Positions 1 through 7,499 of a DNA stretch of 16,344 nt are shown here, piece by piece. How positions within the stretch are numbered: position 1 is the stretch's first letter; every line of letters starts with the position of its first letter. Below the pieces are notes generated by a model, which searched no databases, was not told where the DNA came from, and saw only the letters and a program-made list of their open reading frames with translations. The DNA comes from Ignavibacteria bacterium UBA6906 (GTDB lineage: Bacteria; Bacteroidota; Ignavibacteria; UBA10030; UBA6906). The translations under genes and the position numbers were made by a program. The stretch is from assembly GCA_002451155.1 (NCBI GenBank), contig DKBG01000033.1, positions 1 to 16,344 of the forward strand, in the 5' to 3' direction.

Positions 1-171
1 GAGGCAGCCGATGATGTTCATGAGTGTCGATTTCCCCGAGCCGGATGGACCCATGATCGCCACATACTCGTTCTTGGCAATGGTGAGCGTCACCCCCTGG
101 AGCGCATGGACCTCCTCAGCCCCGCCCATATCGTAGAACTTCTTGATGTTGATCAACTCAATGACGTTCAT
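1..171 (-). CDS. ABC transporter ATP-binding protein, MacB/LolD type (N-terminal 57 residues only)
   Basis: This is the start of an ABC ATPase whose remainder lies beyond the left edge. The visible protein begins MNVIELINIKKFY and contains a Walker A motif, GPSGSGKST, at residues 41-49, followed by LMNIIGCL, which is typical of the MacB/LolD/FtsE-like export ATPase subfamily. The family powers substrate transfer out of the inner membrane or periplasm, here presumably together with the adaptor and outer membrane factor encoded just upstream. The ATG at 171 lies 2 nt after the adaptor's stop codon, behind a purine-rich stretch (GGAAAAGGAAGGGG) that can serve as ribosome binding site, so the two genes are translationally linked. 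Whether the ATPase is fused to a permease domain (full MacB) or is a separate subunit cannot be seen in this window. Confidence 0.9.
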   Translation of the reverse strand, partial: MNVIELINIKKFYDMGGAEEVHALQGVTLTIAKNEYVAIMGPSGSGKSTLMNIIGCL

Positions 172-173
172 GC

Positions 174-1442
174 TCAGGCCCCTTCCTTTTCCTGCCGCCC
201 GGGCTGTTTCTTCTGTTCCTCGACTCGGACTTTTGCGCCGTCTTCCAGTTCACGGTTTATCGCCCGATAGCTGCCCGAGACCACCTCCGCACCTTCCTTC
301 AGCCCGTCAGTAATCTCCACGTAAGCATCGTTGCTGATACCGCGTTTGACGGTCACCGTCTTGGCGACACCATTCTCAACGACGAACACGACCTCTGCCG
401 GTTTGTGCTCGCTCCGCTGCCGGACAGAGGCAGTTCCGGACTGCTGCGGACCTTGCTCGCCCTCCCCTCCGGCGGGGGGTGTTGCCATCTTCGGCGCCCT
501 CGTCGTTACAGACTGGATGGGCACAGCAAGGATGCTGTCCTTCGTTTCCGTCTCAATGTCAGCTGTCATGGACATGCCCGGGCGGAGGTTCAGGTTCGTA
601 CCGACAATCCGCATCTTCACCGTGAAATTGGTGACTTCCTCCTGTGTACCCAGACCCCTTGTCGTCGCGGTGTTGGCAATCTCATAAACAACTGCATTGA
701 CCTTCTTCTCGGGCAGCGCATCGACGGCCACACGCGCCGTATCACCGATCGATACCAGGACAACATCGGTTTCGCTCACATTGACCTGCGCCTCCATTCT
801 CGAGAGGTCCGCGATAGTCATGACATCCGTCCCCTGGAACTGTGCGGTCCCCAGCACACGCTCTCCGAGCTCCGAGTTGAGCTGGCTCACGGTACCATCC
901 ATCGGAGAAAACACCGTGGTCTTGCGAAGGTTCTCTTCAGCCTGATTCAATGATGCCTGGGCCTGCGCAAATGACGCCTTCGACGCCTGATAGCCCGCGC
1001 GTGACTGAACGAATTCAGATTCGGAGACGAGCCCTTTCGCATACAGGCTTTCGACCCTCTTGAATTCCAGTTCCGCCCTCGTAAGGTCTGCCTGCGCGCG
1101 AAGCAACCCGGCGGACCACTGATCCCGCTGGGCTACGTATACATCCGGTTTGATCTTCATGAGAAGATCGCCCCTCCGTACTCGGTTACCCTCCTTGACC
1201 GGGAGCTGGACGATCTCGCCGCTAACCTCAGGGGAGATTTTGACCTGCACTTCCGGCTGGATCTTCCCGGTAGCCGTCACAACCTGAGTGATCGATCGTT
1301 TCTGCGCCTTCTCGACCTGAACCTGGATAATCGGTTCACGCTTGCTGCCCAGAAAGACGATCAGGGCGAGGGCGATAAGCAGCACTCCCAGCAGGGAGAA
1401 GATGATCACTTTTTTGCGACGCTTTTTTCCATTGGTAGCCAT
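174..1442 (-). CDS. HlyD/MacA-like periplasmic adaptor (membrane fusion protein)
   Basis: This is a periplasmic adaptor that bridges an inner-membrane transporter and a TolC-type outer membrane channel. Numbering from the ATG at 1442 (422 aa), there is a basic N-terminus (GKKRRKK) and one membrane segment at about 11-31. A split biotinyl-lipoyl domain follows (about 63-97 and 175-212, the second half containing FSPMDGTV), interrupted by an alpha-helical hairpin at about 102-172 rich in Ala, Gln and Glu. Beta-barrel and membrane-proximal domains come last. A Gly/Pro/Gln-rich stretch at 316-347 splits the C-terminal part and looks like a flexible linker. The start is uncertain: an in-frame GTG at 1451 lies only 2 nt from AAGGAG, whereas the ATG at 1442 is 11 nt away, so I prefer the ATG. 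Neighbouring MacB-type ATPase and TolC-like genes support a MacAB-TolC-like pump. The substrate cannot be inferred. Confidence 0.92.
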   Translation of the reverse strand: MATNGKKRRKKVIIFSLLGVLLIALALIVFLGSKREPIIQVQVEKAQKRSITQVVTATGKIQPEVQVKISPEVSGEIVQLPVKEGNRVRRGDLLMKIKPDVYVAQRDQWSAGLLRAQADLTRAELEFKRVESLYAKGLVSESEFVQSRAGYQASKASFAQAQASLNQAEENLRKTTVFSPMDGTVSQLNSELGERVLGTAQFQGTDVMTIADLSRMEAQVNVSETDVVLVSIGDTARVAVDALPEKKVNAVVYEIANTATTRGLGTQEEVTNFTVKMRIVGTNLNLRPGMSMTADIETETKDSILAVPIQSVTTRAPKMATPPAGGEGEQGPQQSGTASVRQRSEHKPAEVVFVVENGVAKTVTVKRGISNDAYVEITDGLKEGAEVVSGSYRAINRELEDGAKVRVEEQKKQPGRQEKEGA

Positions 1443-1488
1443 TGTCGTCACCGCTCCTTAAGAAAGATTTTTGCAGCTCATCGCTGCG

Positions 1489-2847
1489 TCAGTACGCCCG
1501 TTCCGCTACAACAAACTCCACGTTGTATTTCGCGATCAGGAACCCGGCAATTGCATTGATGCGCGACGCCTGCGCACCGACATAGGTGGCATTCGCCACC
1601 AGAAGGTCGAGCAGGGTTCCTGCCCCGAGATTGTATCGTTCCTCTGCGATCTTCCTGTCTTCCGACGCAGAGACAAGCACCTTCTGGCTCACCTCCCACG
1701 ACTTGCGGGCCGCATCGAGATCGAGCAGAGCCTTCTTCACCTGGACGTTGATATCTTTCTCCGTCTGTGAGAGGTTTATTTCCGCATTCCGTTTCTGGAC
1801 GATCGCTGATTGAAGATTTTGGTTTGTCTGGAAGCGGTCAAACAGGCTCCAGGAAATCCCGATCCCCCAGCTCAGCGTGTAATTCCTGGTGAGTGCGAGC
1901 TGGTCCAGCACGTTGCTGAAATTGCTGTAGCTCGCACGAGCGTTCACGAACGGGAGATACCCCGAGCGAGCGATCGTCACGCCCGATTCTGCCGCGTCCA
2001 ATTGTTGCGAGGCGGACGCGTAATCCGGGCGATTCGCCACTGCAAGACCGACCATCTGGTCACCGCCTGAATACCGCTGTATCGTTTCGGCCACCTCGAC
2101 GGAGTCAATTTCGGAGCGAATCGACGAATCAGTAAACTCATATTCCTGGGAAGCGTCGAGACCGATGAGGGCCACCAGGTCAGCCTTCGCCTTCTCGTGA
2201 CTGTTCTGCGCGTTAATAAGATCGAGCTCATCATTGGCAACCTGCGATTGCTGACGATAGACATCCGCCAACGAAAGAGCCCCCACGCGGTTCGACTCGG
2301 TGATCCGTTCCAGCTGCCTCCGGTCTCTCTTCACATTTTCTTCCACAACTCCGACGAGGGCTTTGGTCCGCATGATATTCAAATACCCACTGATGACACC
2401 ATACGCCACAGCCTGCCGGGTCCGCGACGCCGTGTTTTCCGCTATACCTGATTGCGACTTCGCACTCCCGATCCGTGCTTCCCGTGCCAGTCCGTCAAAA
2501 ATGGTCAGATTTGATGAGAGTCCGGTCGTCCAGCTCTGCTCGACGCCGAAGATATCCGTCTCGTTTGTGACCGGGACTCCTTCAATAATTTGGACGCCAG
2601 AACTGGTTCTCTGGGATTGTGTGCGTCCCCAGTTCCCGCTCGCGGCGAGGTTCGGGAGATATCCCCCGTAGGCAGAGAGGACGCCCGCCTTGGCTGCATC
2701 AATGTTATTTTGCGTCTGCAGGACATCAATATTCATTTCCAGTGCCAGCGTCGTGGCCTCTTCCAGAGAGATCACTCTGGGTTGTGCCAGCACAAAACCT
2801 GAACAGAGGAGGGAAACGATGAGAGCAGAGAGGGCATACGTACGCAT
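1489..2847 (-). CDS. TolC-family outer membrane efflux protein
   Basis: This is an outer membrane factor that forms the trimeric exit duct of a tripartite efflux pump. The 452-aa protein begins MRTYALSALIVSLLC, a clear Sec signal peptide with likely cleavage after VLA at residue 21. Two outer-membrane-efflux repeats follow. The first opens with the family-typical VISLEEATTLALEMN pattern near residues 25-39 and has the YGGYLPNL strand motif near 60-67. The second repeat repeats this pattern (SGYLPFVNARASY), and both halves are rich in long amphipathic helices. The reading frame extends upstream to 2880, but the ATG at 2847 is chosen because it starts the signal peptide and has CGGAG 6 nt upstream. 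The gap to the adaptor start is about 46 nt, so tolC-like, adaptor and ATPase genes probably form one operon. Length is normal for the family. Confidence 0.93.
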   Translation of the reverse strand: MRTYALSALIVSLLCSGFVLAQPRVISLEEATTLALEMNIDVLQTQNNIDAAKAGVLSAYGGYLPNLAASGNWGRTQSQRTSSGVQIIEGVPVTNETDIFGVEQSWTTGLSSNLTIFDGLAREARIGSAKSQSGIAENTASRTRQAVAYGVISGYLNIMRTKALVGVVEENVKRDRRQLERITESNRVGALSLADVYRQQSQVANDELDLINAQNSHEKAKADLVALIGLDASQEYEFTDSSIRSEIDSVEVAETIQRYSGGDQMVGLAVANRPDYASASQQLDAAESGVTIARSGYLPFVNARASYSNFSNVLDQLALTRNYTLSWGIGISWSLFDRFQTNQNLQSAIVQKRNAEINLSQTEKDINVQVKKALLDLDAARKSWEVSQKVLVSASEDRKIAEERYNLGAGTLLDLLVANATYVGAQASRINAIAGFLIAKYNVEFVVAERAY

Positions 2848-2929
2848 AGTGTACTCCGAAGTTGTAGGGTCCTGCCACATTAGACGCCAAAACGGAGGAC
2901 CGGGTTTGAAGGATCCTGCTTATAGAACG

Positions 2930-2970
2930 AAAAAACCTCTTGGAAGTTTCAGCAAAAAGGGGAAAAGAGG
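2930..2970 (-). terminator. Probable Rho-independent terminator after the CCA-transferase operon
   Basis: On the minus strand, CCTCTT (2970-2965) can pair with AAGAGG (2941-2936), and six T residues follow directly (2935-2930). The structure begins 4 nt after the nucleotidyltransferase stop codon, which is the expected place to end the four-gene transcript. The 6-bp stem is short and the loop is 23 nt, so efficiency is uncertain. The run of six T is the strongest part of the evidence. Confidence 0.45.
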
Positions 2971-2974
2971 GGAA

Positions 2975-4384
2975 TCAACCGCGCAGGATTTCGTCTTTTA
3001 CTTCGAGCAGGTATTGCAGGGCAGCGTCGTGCTCGTTCGGGATTCGGCCATCCAGGACCGCTTCCTCAATGGCCTTTTTGAGGAGGCCCACCTTTCTGCC
3101 CGGTCCAAGGCCCAAAACCGACATGATTTCATCACCTTTCACCGGGGGCTGCCAGTTCCGGAGGCGGTCTTTTTCTTCCACTTCACGTATCTTCTCGACC
3201 ACAAGATCGTAATTCCGAAGGTATTTTGAGACCAGGCGGGGGTTCTTCGAGGTGATATCAGCCCGACACAACTTCATGAGATCGTCGATGTCATTTCCCG
3301 ACTCAAACACAAGCCGGCGCACCGCCGAGTCCGTCACGATTTCATCCACAAGAGCCATCGGGCGAAGATGGAGCCGCACAAGCTTCTCCACATACGGGAG
3401 CCGATCGAGAGGCAGCCGCATTCGCTGGAAGATCTTCCGCATCATCCTCGCTCCGATTTCCTCATGGCCGTGGAAGGTCCAGCCCGTTCCCTCATGAAAC
3501 GCCTTCGTTCGCGGTTTCGCGATATCATGAACCAGTGCCACAAACCGAAGCCATACGTCGTCGGTCGTTCCGGCGATGTTATCGACAACAGTACAGGTGT
3601 GAAGAAAGACGTCCTTGTGGTGATGATCCCTTCGCTGGTCGACCCCCGCCATCTGGGCGATTTCCGGGAATACCAGATGCAGCACTCCTGTCTCAAACAT
3701 CAAGCGGAGTCCGATCGATGGTTTCGCGGCCTTGAGAGTCTTGAAGAATTCCTCACTGATGCGCTCCTGGGTCACAATCGACAGGCGCTCCTTCATTGCG
3801 GCAGCGGCTCTCAGCGTCCTGTGCTCGATGTCAAATTCCAGCTGAGCCGCGAACCGAAGGGCACGCATGATTCTCAGCGGGTCGTCTGCAAATGTCCGCT
3901 CAGGATCTACCGGGGTCCTGATGATCCGTGCCTGGAGATCCTTCTGCCCCCCGAGCGGATCGAGCAGCTGTCCGAGCCGATCGGCATTCAGGGAGACCGC
4001 CATGGCATTCACCGTGAAATCGCGGCGGAGGAGATCTTCGTCGAGCGACGCAGACTTCACGTCCGGGTTTCGCGAATCGCTGGTGTAGTGTTCTTTCCTC
4101 GCTCCGACAAACTCGATCTTTCCTTTCTCGTAAGGCAGCATGGCAGTCCCGAACCGGTCGAACGTCACCACCGTGCCGATTCCGAGGGCCCGGGCCACAA
4201 CGCGAGAGAACTGGATACCATCTCCGAGGACCACGATGTCCAGGTCCTGATCCTCAACCCCCAGAAGGTAATCCCGCACGTACCCCCCCACAACGAATGC
4301 GCGCACTTGTTCTGCATCAGCAACCTCGCCGATGCGCCGGAGGGTGGAATTGCCAAGCTCAACATGTCGCCGGTTGCTGCTCAT
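2975..4384 (-). CDS. cca: CCA-adding tRNA nucleotidyltransferase with HD domain
   Basis: This is a class II nucleotidyltransferase of the poly(A) polymerase/CCA-adding family, which builds or repairs the 3' CCA end of tRNA in the cytoplasm. The 469-aa protein shows the family motifs in order: GGYVRD at 33-38, the metal-binding DLD at 47-49, RRDFTVNA at 120-127, DPLGG at 142-146 and DDPLRIMRALRFA at 167-179. A C-terminal HD phosphohydrolase-type domain follows, with HD at 286-287 (VHDIAKP) and HGHEEIGA at 305-312. Only experiment separates CCA addition from poly(A) addition, but a lone copy of this architecture is usually the CCA enzyme. Its ATG overlaps the upstream oxidoreductase stop by 4 nt (ATGA), implying translational coupling. 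No strong Shine-Dalgarno precedes it. It is the last gene of the operon. Confidence 0.92.
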   Translation of the reverse strand: MSSNRRHVELGNSTLRRIGEVADAEQVRAFVVGGYVRDYLLGVEDQDLDIVVLGDGIQFSRVVARALGIGTVVTFDRFGTAMLPYEKGKIEFVGARKEHYTSDSRNPDVKSASLDEDLLRRDFTVNAMAVSLNADRLGQLLDPLGGQKDLQARIIRTPVDPERTFADDPLRIMRALRFAAQLEFDIEHRTLRAAAAMKERLSIVTQERISEEFFKTLKAAKPSIGLRLMFETGVLHLVFPEIAQMAGVDQRRDHHHKDVFLHTCTVVDNIAGTTDDVWLRFVALVHDIAKPRTKAFHEGTGWTFHGHEEIGARMMRKIFQRMRLPLDRLPYVEKLVRLHLRPMALVDEIVTDSAVRRLVFESGNDIDDLMKLCRADITSKNPRLVSKYLRNYDLVVEKIREVEEKDRLRNWQPPVKGDEIMSVLGLGPGRKVGLLKKAIEEAVLDGRIPNEHDAALQYLLEVKDEILRG

Positions 4385-5376
4385 AGCATCGGGATGACCT
4401 GTTGACCGATTTTGTCCATAATGACCCCCGCGATTTCGAGTGCGTGTTTTCCATCTTCCCCCCCAACGATGGGCGCCTTTCCGGTTCTGACCGATTCCAC
4501 AAAGAGCCCGAGCTCATGCTTCAGCGCATTCACCTCCTTGACCTCAGGCTGTTCGTACACGATCTTCCTCTTCCGTGACCCTGATCCAAGTTCGCCCAGC
4601 ATGAGGGTCCCTTTTGCCTCCGGTTCATGCTCTCCCACAAGGCGGAACACCTCGGAGACTCCCTCGCTAAAATCAATCGAGATATAGGCGTTCGGTTGGA
4701 AGAGTCTCATCTTGCGCATCTTCCGCTGTGATATCCTGCTCGCCGTGACATTGGCCACACACCCGTTTTCAAACTGGAGCCTGGCATTGGCGATGTCTAC
4801 ACTCTCCGACACCACCGCGACCCCGTTCGCCTCGACCGCCTTCACGGGGGAACGCACGAAGCTCAAAATCAGGTCGATGTCATGGATCATGAGATCAAGC
4901 ACAACCGCGACATCCGTCCCACGGGGATTGAACTGGGCTAGGCGGTGGGACTCAACGAAGAGAGGACGTATTTCGTACGGGTCGAGGGCGAGGATGGCCG
5001 GATTGAATCGCTCGATATGCCCGACCTGAATCAGGACGTTGTTCTCCCGGGCACGATCGCAGAGAATTCCTGCCTGCGCGGATGTCTCCGTAATGGGTTT
5101 TTCAATAAACAGATGCTTCCCGCGGGCAATCACGCGGGATGCCACCTCGAAATGGCTGCTTGTCGTGGTCGCCACCGTAATACCGTCGACATCGTTGATT
5201 AGCGCTTCCAGGTCCTCGTAGAAACGGGTGCCGTATTCCGCGGAAATCGCACGGCCCCGCTCAGAATCCCGGTCGTGGACGCCCGCGAGTTGCGCGCCCG
5301 AGATCTCCCGGATCATTTTTGCATGGAGCGAACCAAGATGGCCCACGCCGACCACACCAATTCGGATGTCATTCAC
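4381..5376 (-). CDS. Gfo/Idh/MocA-family NAD(P)-dependent oxidoreductase
   Basis: This is a sugar or sugar-nucleotide dehydrogenase-type enzyme of 331 aa. An N-terminal Rossmann fold begins IGVVGVGHLGSLHA (residues 5-18). The family EKP motif appears in FIEKPIT at about 90-96, and the C-terminal catalytic half carries VGHIERFNPA and DLMIHDIDLIL, where the His and Asp fit the usual catalytic/metal-site region. The GHIERFNPA stretch resembles oxidoreductases that act on UDP-GlcNAc-type substrates in lipid A or glycan pathways, such as GnnA, but I recall this only as a resemblance and do not assign it. The start is a GTG at 5376. The nearby ATG is out of frame, and the upstream Shine-Dalgarno is weak. 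It lies 21 nt after the GT-C-like gene and overlaps the CCA transferase gene by 4 nt. Confidence 0.88.
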   Translation of the reverse strand: MNDIRIGVVGVGHLGSLHAKMIREISGAQLAGVHDRDSERGRAISAEYGTRFYEDLEALINDVDGITVATTTSSHFEVASRVIARGKHLFIEKPITETSAQAGILCDRARENNVLIQVGHIERFNPAILALDPYEIRPLFVESHRLAQFNPRGTDVAVVLDLMIHDIDLILSFVRSPVKAVEANGVAVVSESVDIANARLQFENGCVANVTASRISQRKMRKMRLFQPNAYISIDFSEGVSEVFRLVGEHEPEAKGTLMLGELGSGSRKRKIVYEQPEVKEVNALKHELGLFVESVRTGKAPIVGGEDGKHALEIAGVIMDKIGQQVIPML

Positions 5377-5397
5377 GGGAAGATTCCAATCATGTAG

Positions 5398-6723
5398 TCA
5401 TCGTCGATGAAATACAGCCACGCCCCCGGCACTCCCCGCCGGTGACACGGCGGACGCGACAGGTCTGTGCACCTCTACATACCCGGAGAGAGTGTCTCTC
5501 GCTGCCACGACAACGTCCGCGGAGAGAGTATCATCCGGCGACCATGCTGCCACCGGCCGATCCAGGAAATAGGAGACACGGTACGGATCCTCAGCCTGCA
5601 CGCGGGTCGAGTCCGACAGTCTGCCCTTCAGCCATGAGACAGCCATAAGGGTGCCCTCTTCACGTCGAATAGCCTCCTCCATCGCCGGTTTGATGGCAGA
5701 GACGAACGCGAGCTGCTGCACGAGGATGATCCCTGCGGTGACGGCAGTAACCACGAGGTATATCCTCTGGTCTCCGACACGGACCGCGAGAAAGTGAAAG
5801 AGTCCCTCATATCCGAGAAGAACACAGGCGGGGGCAGCAACAATCCAGAAGGAGCCGCCCCAGAGGAGTCCGCTCACAATCATCCATCCAGCCCAGGCCC
5901 ACAGGACGATCCGGTACCCCGGGCCGGGGAGCCCGCGTCCGGGTGCGTCGGGGACAGCACGAATCCCGAGAAGCGCCCCGCCAGCGGCGGCCACTCCGAG
6001 CAGGAGAAACACCGGGAGGGCCCTGATCATTTCAGTGGAGTGCGGGAGTGAAGGAATGATTGTCAGGCCGTGGATTGCCGCGAAGACACACCAGGGAACA
6101 ATCACGGCGGTGTAGATGGAAAGCAGCCCAAATACTTTTTGCAGGGAGTGCGTAGTTCCTCCCGACCTCCACCAGACTGCCGCAGCGACAAAGCCCAGAA
6201 CCCCCACCGCTTGCCACGTGATGAGTGTTGCAAGGCCCGACATCAGGACTCCGAGCGCGAGGTCCCCTCTTTCGACAAAGAAGAGTGCGGCCAGAGTCAA
6301 GGCAATCTCAATCGCCACCGGAGTGCCGGACGGGCCGGTCTGGAGAAGCCAGGGATTGAGGGCAGCTGCAAGTGTGACCAGGAGCGCGAGGATTCGATCG
6401 GACGTCAACTCGACGGCAAGGAGGAACACGGCCAGGAGCGCGAAGCAGGAAAAGACAAGACTCAATATCTTTGCCGTCATCAGAGGGTCCAGCGAAAGGG
6501 CCCGGCCCAACACTATGAAGAGAGTCCAGAGAGGAGCGGAAATCGATTGGTCCGGGAGACCGGCGGCCGATCCTGAGGCCAACTCCTTTGCATCCAAGAG
6601 CGAGGCGTACGCGTCTGGCGGTGTGTAGGAGATGCCCTGCGCGGCAGTGATGTAGAAGATCGCCACAACAAGGGGGAGGCCATATCGAAGAATGAGGCTG
6701 AGCAGTTGTGGTCGCCTGTCCAT
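5398..6723 (-). CDS. Polytopic membrane protein, GT-C glycosyltransferase-like
   Basis: This is a 441-aa integral membrane protein with roughly ten hydrophobic segments between residues 10 and 345, and a soluble C-terminal domain of about 95 residues (346-441). After the first membrane helix comes the loop ISYTPPDAYASLLDAKELAS, and then SAPLWTLFIVLG near 62-73. This layout (acidic loop with DAY, then a stretch of about 20 residues, then PLWT) resembles the first extracytoplasmic loop of GT-C lipid-phosphate-sugar-dependent glycosyltransferases, where D37 would be the catalytic acidic residue. Function is inferred from that layout only, and donor and acceptor are unknown. The ATG at 6723 shares one base with the upstream HAD stop (TGATG), so translation is probably coupled. 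Alternative: a membrane protein of unknown function related to GT-39/GT-87-like families. Confidence 0.72.
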   Translation of the reverse strand: MDRRPQLLSLILRYGLPLVVAIFYITAAQGISYTPPDAYASLLDAKELASGSAAGLPDQSISAPLWTLFIVLGRALSLDPLMTAKILSLVFSCFALLAVFLLAVELTSDRILALLVTLAAALNPWLLQTGPSGTPVAIEIALTLAALFFVERGDLALGVLMSGLATLITWQAVGVLGFVAAAVWWRSGGTTHSLQKVFGLLSIYTAVIVPWCVFAAIHGLTIIPSLPHSTEMIRALPVFLLLGVAAAGGALLGIRAVPDAPGRGLPGPGYRIVLWAWAGWMIVSGLLWGGSFWIVAAPACVLLGYEGLFHFLAVRVGDQRIYLVVTAVTAGIILVQQLAFVSAIKPAMEEAIRREEGTLMAVSWLKGRLSDSTRVQAEDPYRVSYFLDRPVAAWSPDDTLSADVVVAARDTLSGYVEVHRPVASAVSPAGSAGGVAVFHRR

Positions 6724-7409
6724 CAGTTTACCGGGGCTTGTCCGAGTTTGGGATCACTCATGAACCACTTGCGGAGGTCGGCGACCCGTTCAAAGAGGTA
6801 ATCGCTCTGTGCCTCCCGCATGCGCGCAGGGTCATAGCAGTCCCAGAGGACTGCTGCGATGCGAACCCCCGCGGCCCGGGCGGCCCTGACATCATTGATT
6901 GAATCGCCGACCATGAGCGCTTGCCCCGGGGAGACGGAAAACTCCCGCAGAACTTTGAATATTCCTTCCGGGTCCGGTTTATGGCGCGTGACATCATTAC
7001 CGGAGACGATGAGATCAAAGTATTCGTGCAACTCGAGCGCCCGCAGCGTGATGGCGGTTGTCTGCCGGCCCTTTCCCGTAAAGACGGCGAGCTTCGTTCC
7101 CCGGCACTTCAAGAAATCAAGGATTTCGACGATGCCGGAGTGGGCAGACGCCATTGCCGAGTGGTGCGCGGCGTAAAACGACAATAGGTCCTCCAAAACG
7201 ACATCTACCCGTTCCGGTCCGAAAACCTGAAGTATGGCACCTTCTTCCGGTGGTCCGAAAAGAGCAATGATCTCCTCGGGGGCAAAGGAACGCCCGAGAT
7301 ATTTCTGCGCAACGAAGTTAAAGCTGGCAAAAATCAGATCATTCGTCCGCGTCAGCGTACCGTCGATATCGAAGATCACACATGCGAAGGGGGAACGCTG
7401 CTGCTGCAT
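6723..7409 (-). CDS. HAD-superfamily hydrolase, phosphoglycolate phosphatase/PpaX-like
   Basis: This is a small-molecule phosphatase of the haloacid dehalogenase superfamily, 228 aa. All four motifs are present: motif I FDIDGT with nucleophile D14 and acid D16, motif II T111 in VFTGKG, motif III K144 in HKPDP, and motif IV GDSINDV at 168-174. An alpha-helical cap lies between residues about 20 and 90, as in subfamily IA enzymes such as Gph and PpaX. The reading frame stays open upstream to 8459, but that part is antisense to the rRNA methyltransferase gene. The ATG at 7409 starts the protein about 10 residues before motif I, which is normal. No Shine-Dalgarno precedes it and a -10 element ends only 6 nt upstream, suggesting a leaderless mRNA. 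It is the first gene of the four-gene operon. The substrate is unknown. Confidence 0.9.
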   Translation of the reverse strand: MQQQRSPFACVIFDIDGTLTRTNDLIFASFNFVAQKYLGRSFAPEEIIALFGPPEEGAILQVFGPERVDVVLEDLLSFYAAHHSAMASAHSGIVEILDFLKCRGTKLAVFTGKGRQTTAITLRALELHEYFDLIVSGNDVTRHKPDPEGIFKVLREFSVSPGQALMVGDSINDVRAARAAGVRIAAVLWDCYDPARMREAQSDYLFERVADLRKWFMSDPKLGQAPVN

Positions 7410-7415
7410 ATCGCC

Positions 7416-7444
7416 AAGATACCAAAAAACCCTCTGGAATTCAA
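7416..7444 (-). promoter_or_regulatory. Sigma70-like promoter for the HAD-GT-oxidoreductase-CCA operon
   Basis: Minus-strand -35 TTGAAT (7444-7439) and -10 TATCTT (7421-7416) are separated by exactly 17 bp. The HAD start codon begins 6 nt past the -10 element, so the expected transcription start falls on or beside the ATG. Confidence 0.55.
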
Positions 7445-7463
7445 AGAGTCGACCGGGCGTCCC

Positions 7464-7492
7464 TTGCACCTCGAAACGGAACTCAATACCTT
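7464..7492 (+). promoter_or_regulatory. Sigma70-like promoter for the rRNA methyltransferase gene
   Basis: The -35 TTGCAC (7464-7469) and -10 TACCTT (7487-7492) are separated by 17 bp. The ATG at 7500 lies 7 nt after the -10 element, again predicting a transcript that starts at the start codon. The element lies back to back with the divergent HAD promoter inside the 90-bp intergenic region. Confidence 0.5.
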
Positions 7493-7499
7493 GATTTGC

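Noticed and set aside
3368..4405. A 345-codon plus-strand ORF opposite the CCA-adding enzyme.
   Set aside because: The minus-strand protein has every catalytic motif of its family, whereas the antisense translation is charged, unstructured and motif-free.
4381..5376. Naming the oxidoreductase GnnA (UDP-GlcNAc 3-dehydrogenase).
   Set aside because: The GHIERFNPA stretch is suggestive, but no GnnB-type aminotransferase or lpx gene is adjacent, so the name is not justified.
7464..7499. TTG start codons at 7464 and 7491 for the rRNA methyltransferase.
   Set aside because: They would add residues not typical of the family, and the one at 7464 coincides with the proposed -35 element. The ATG at 7500 gives a normal N-terminus.
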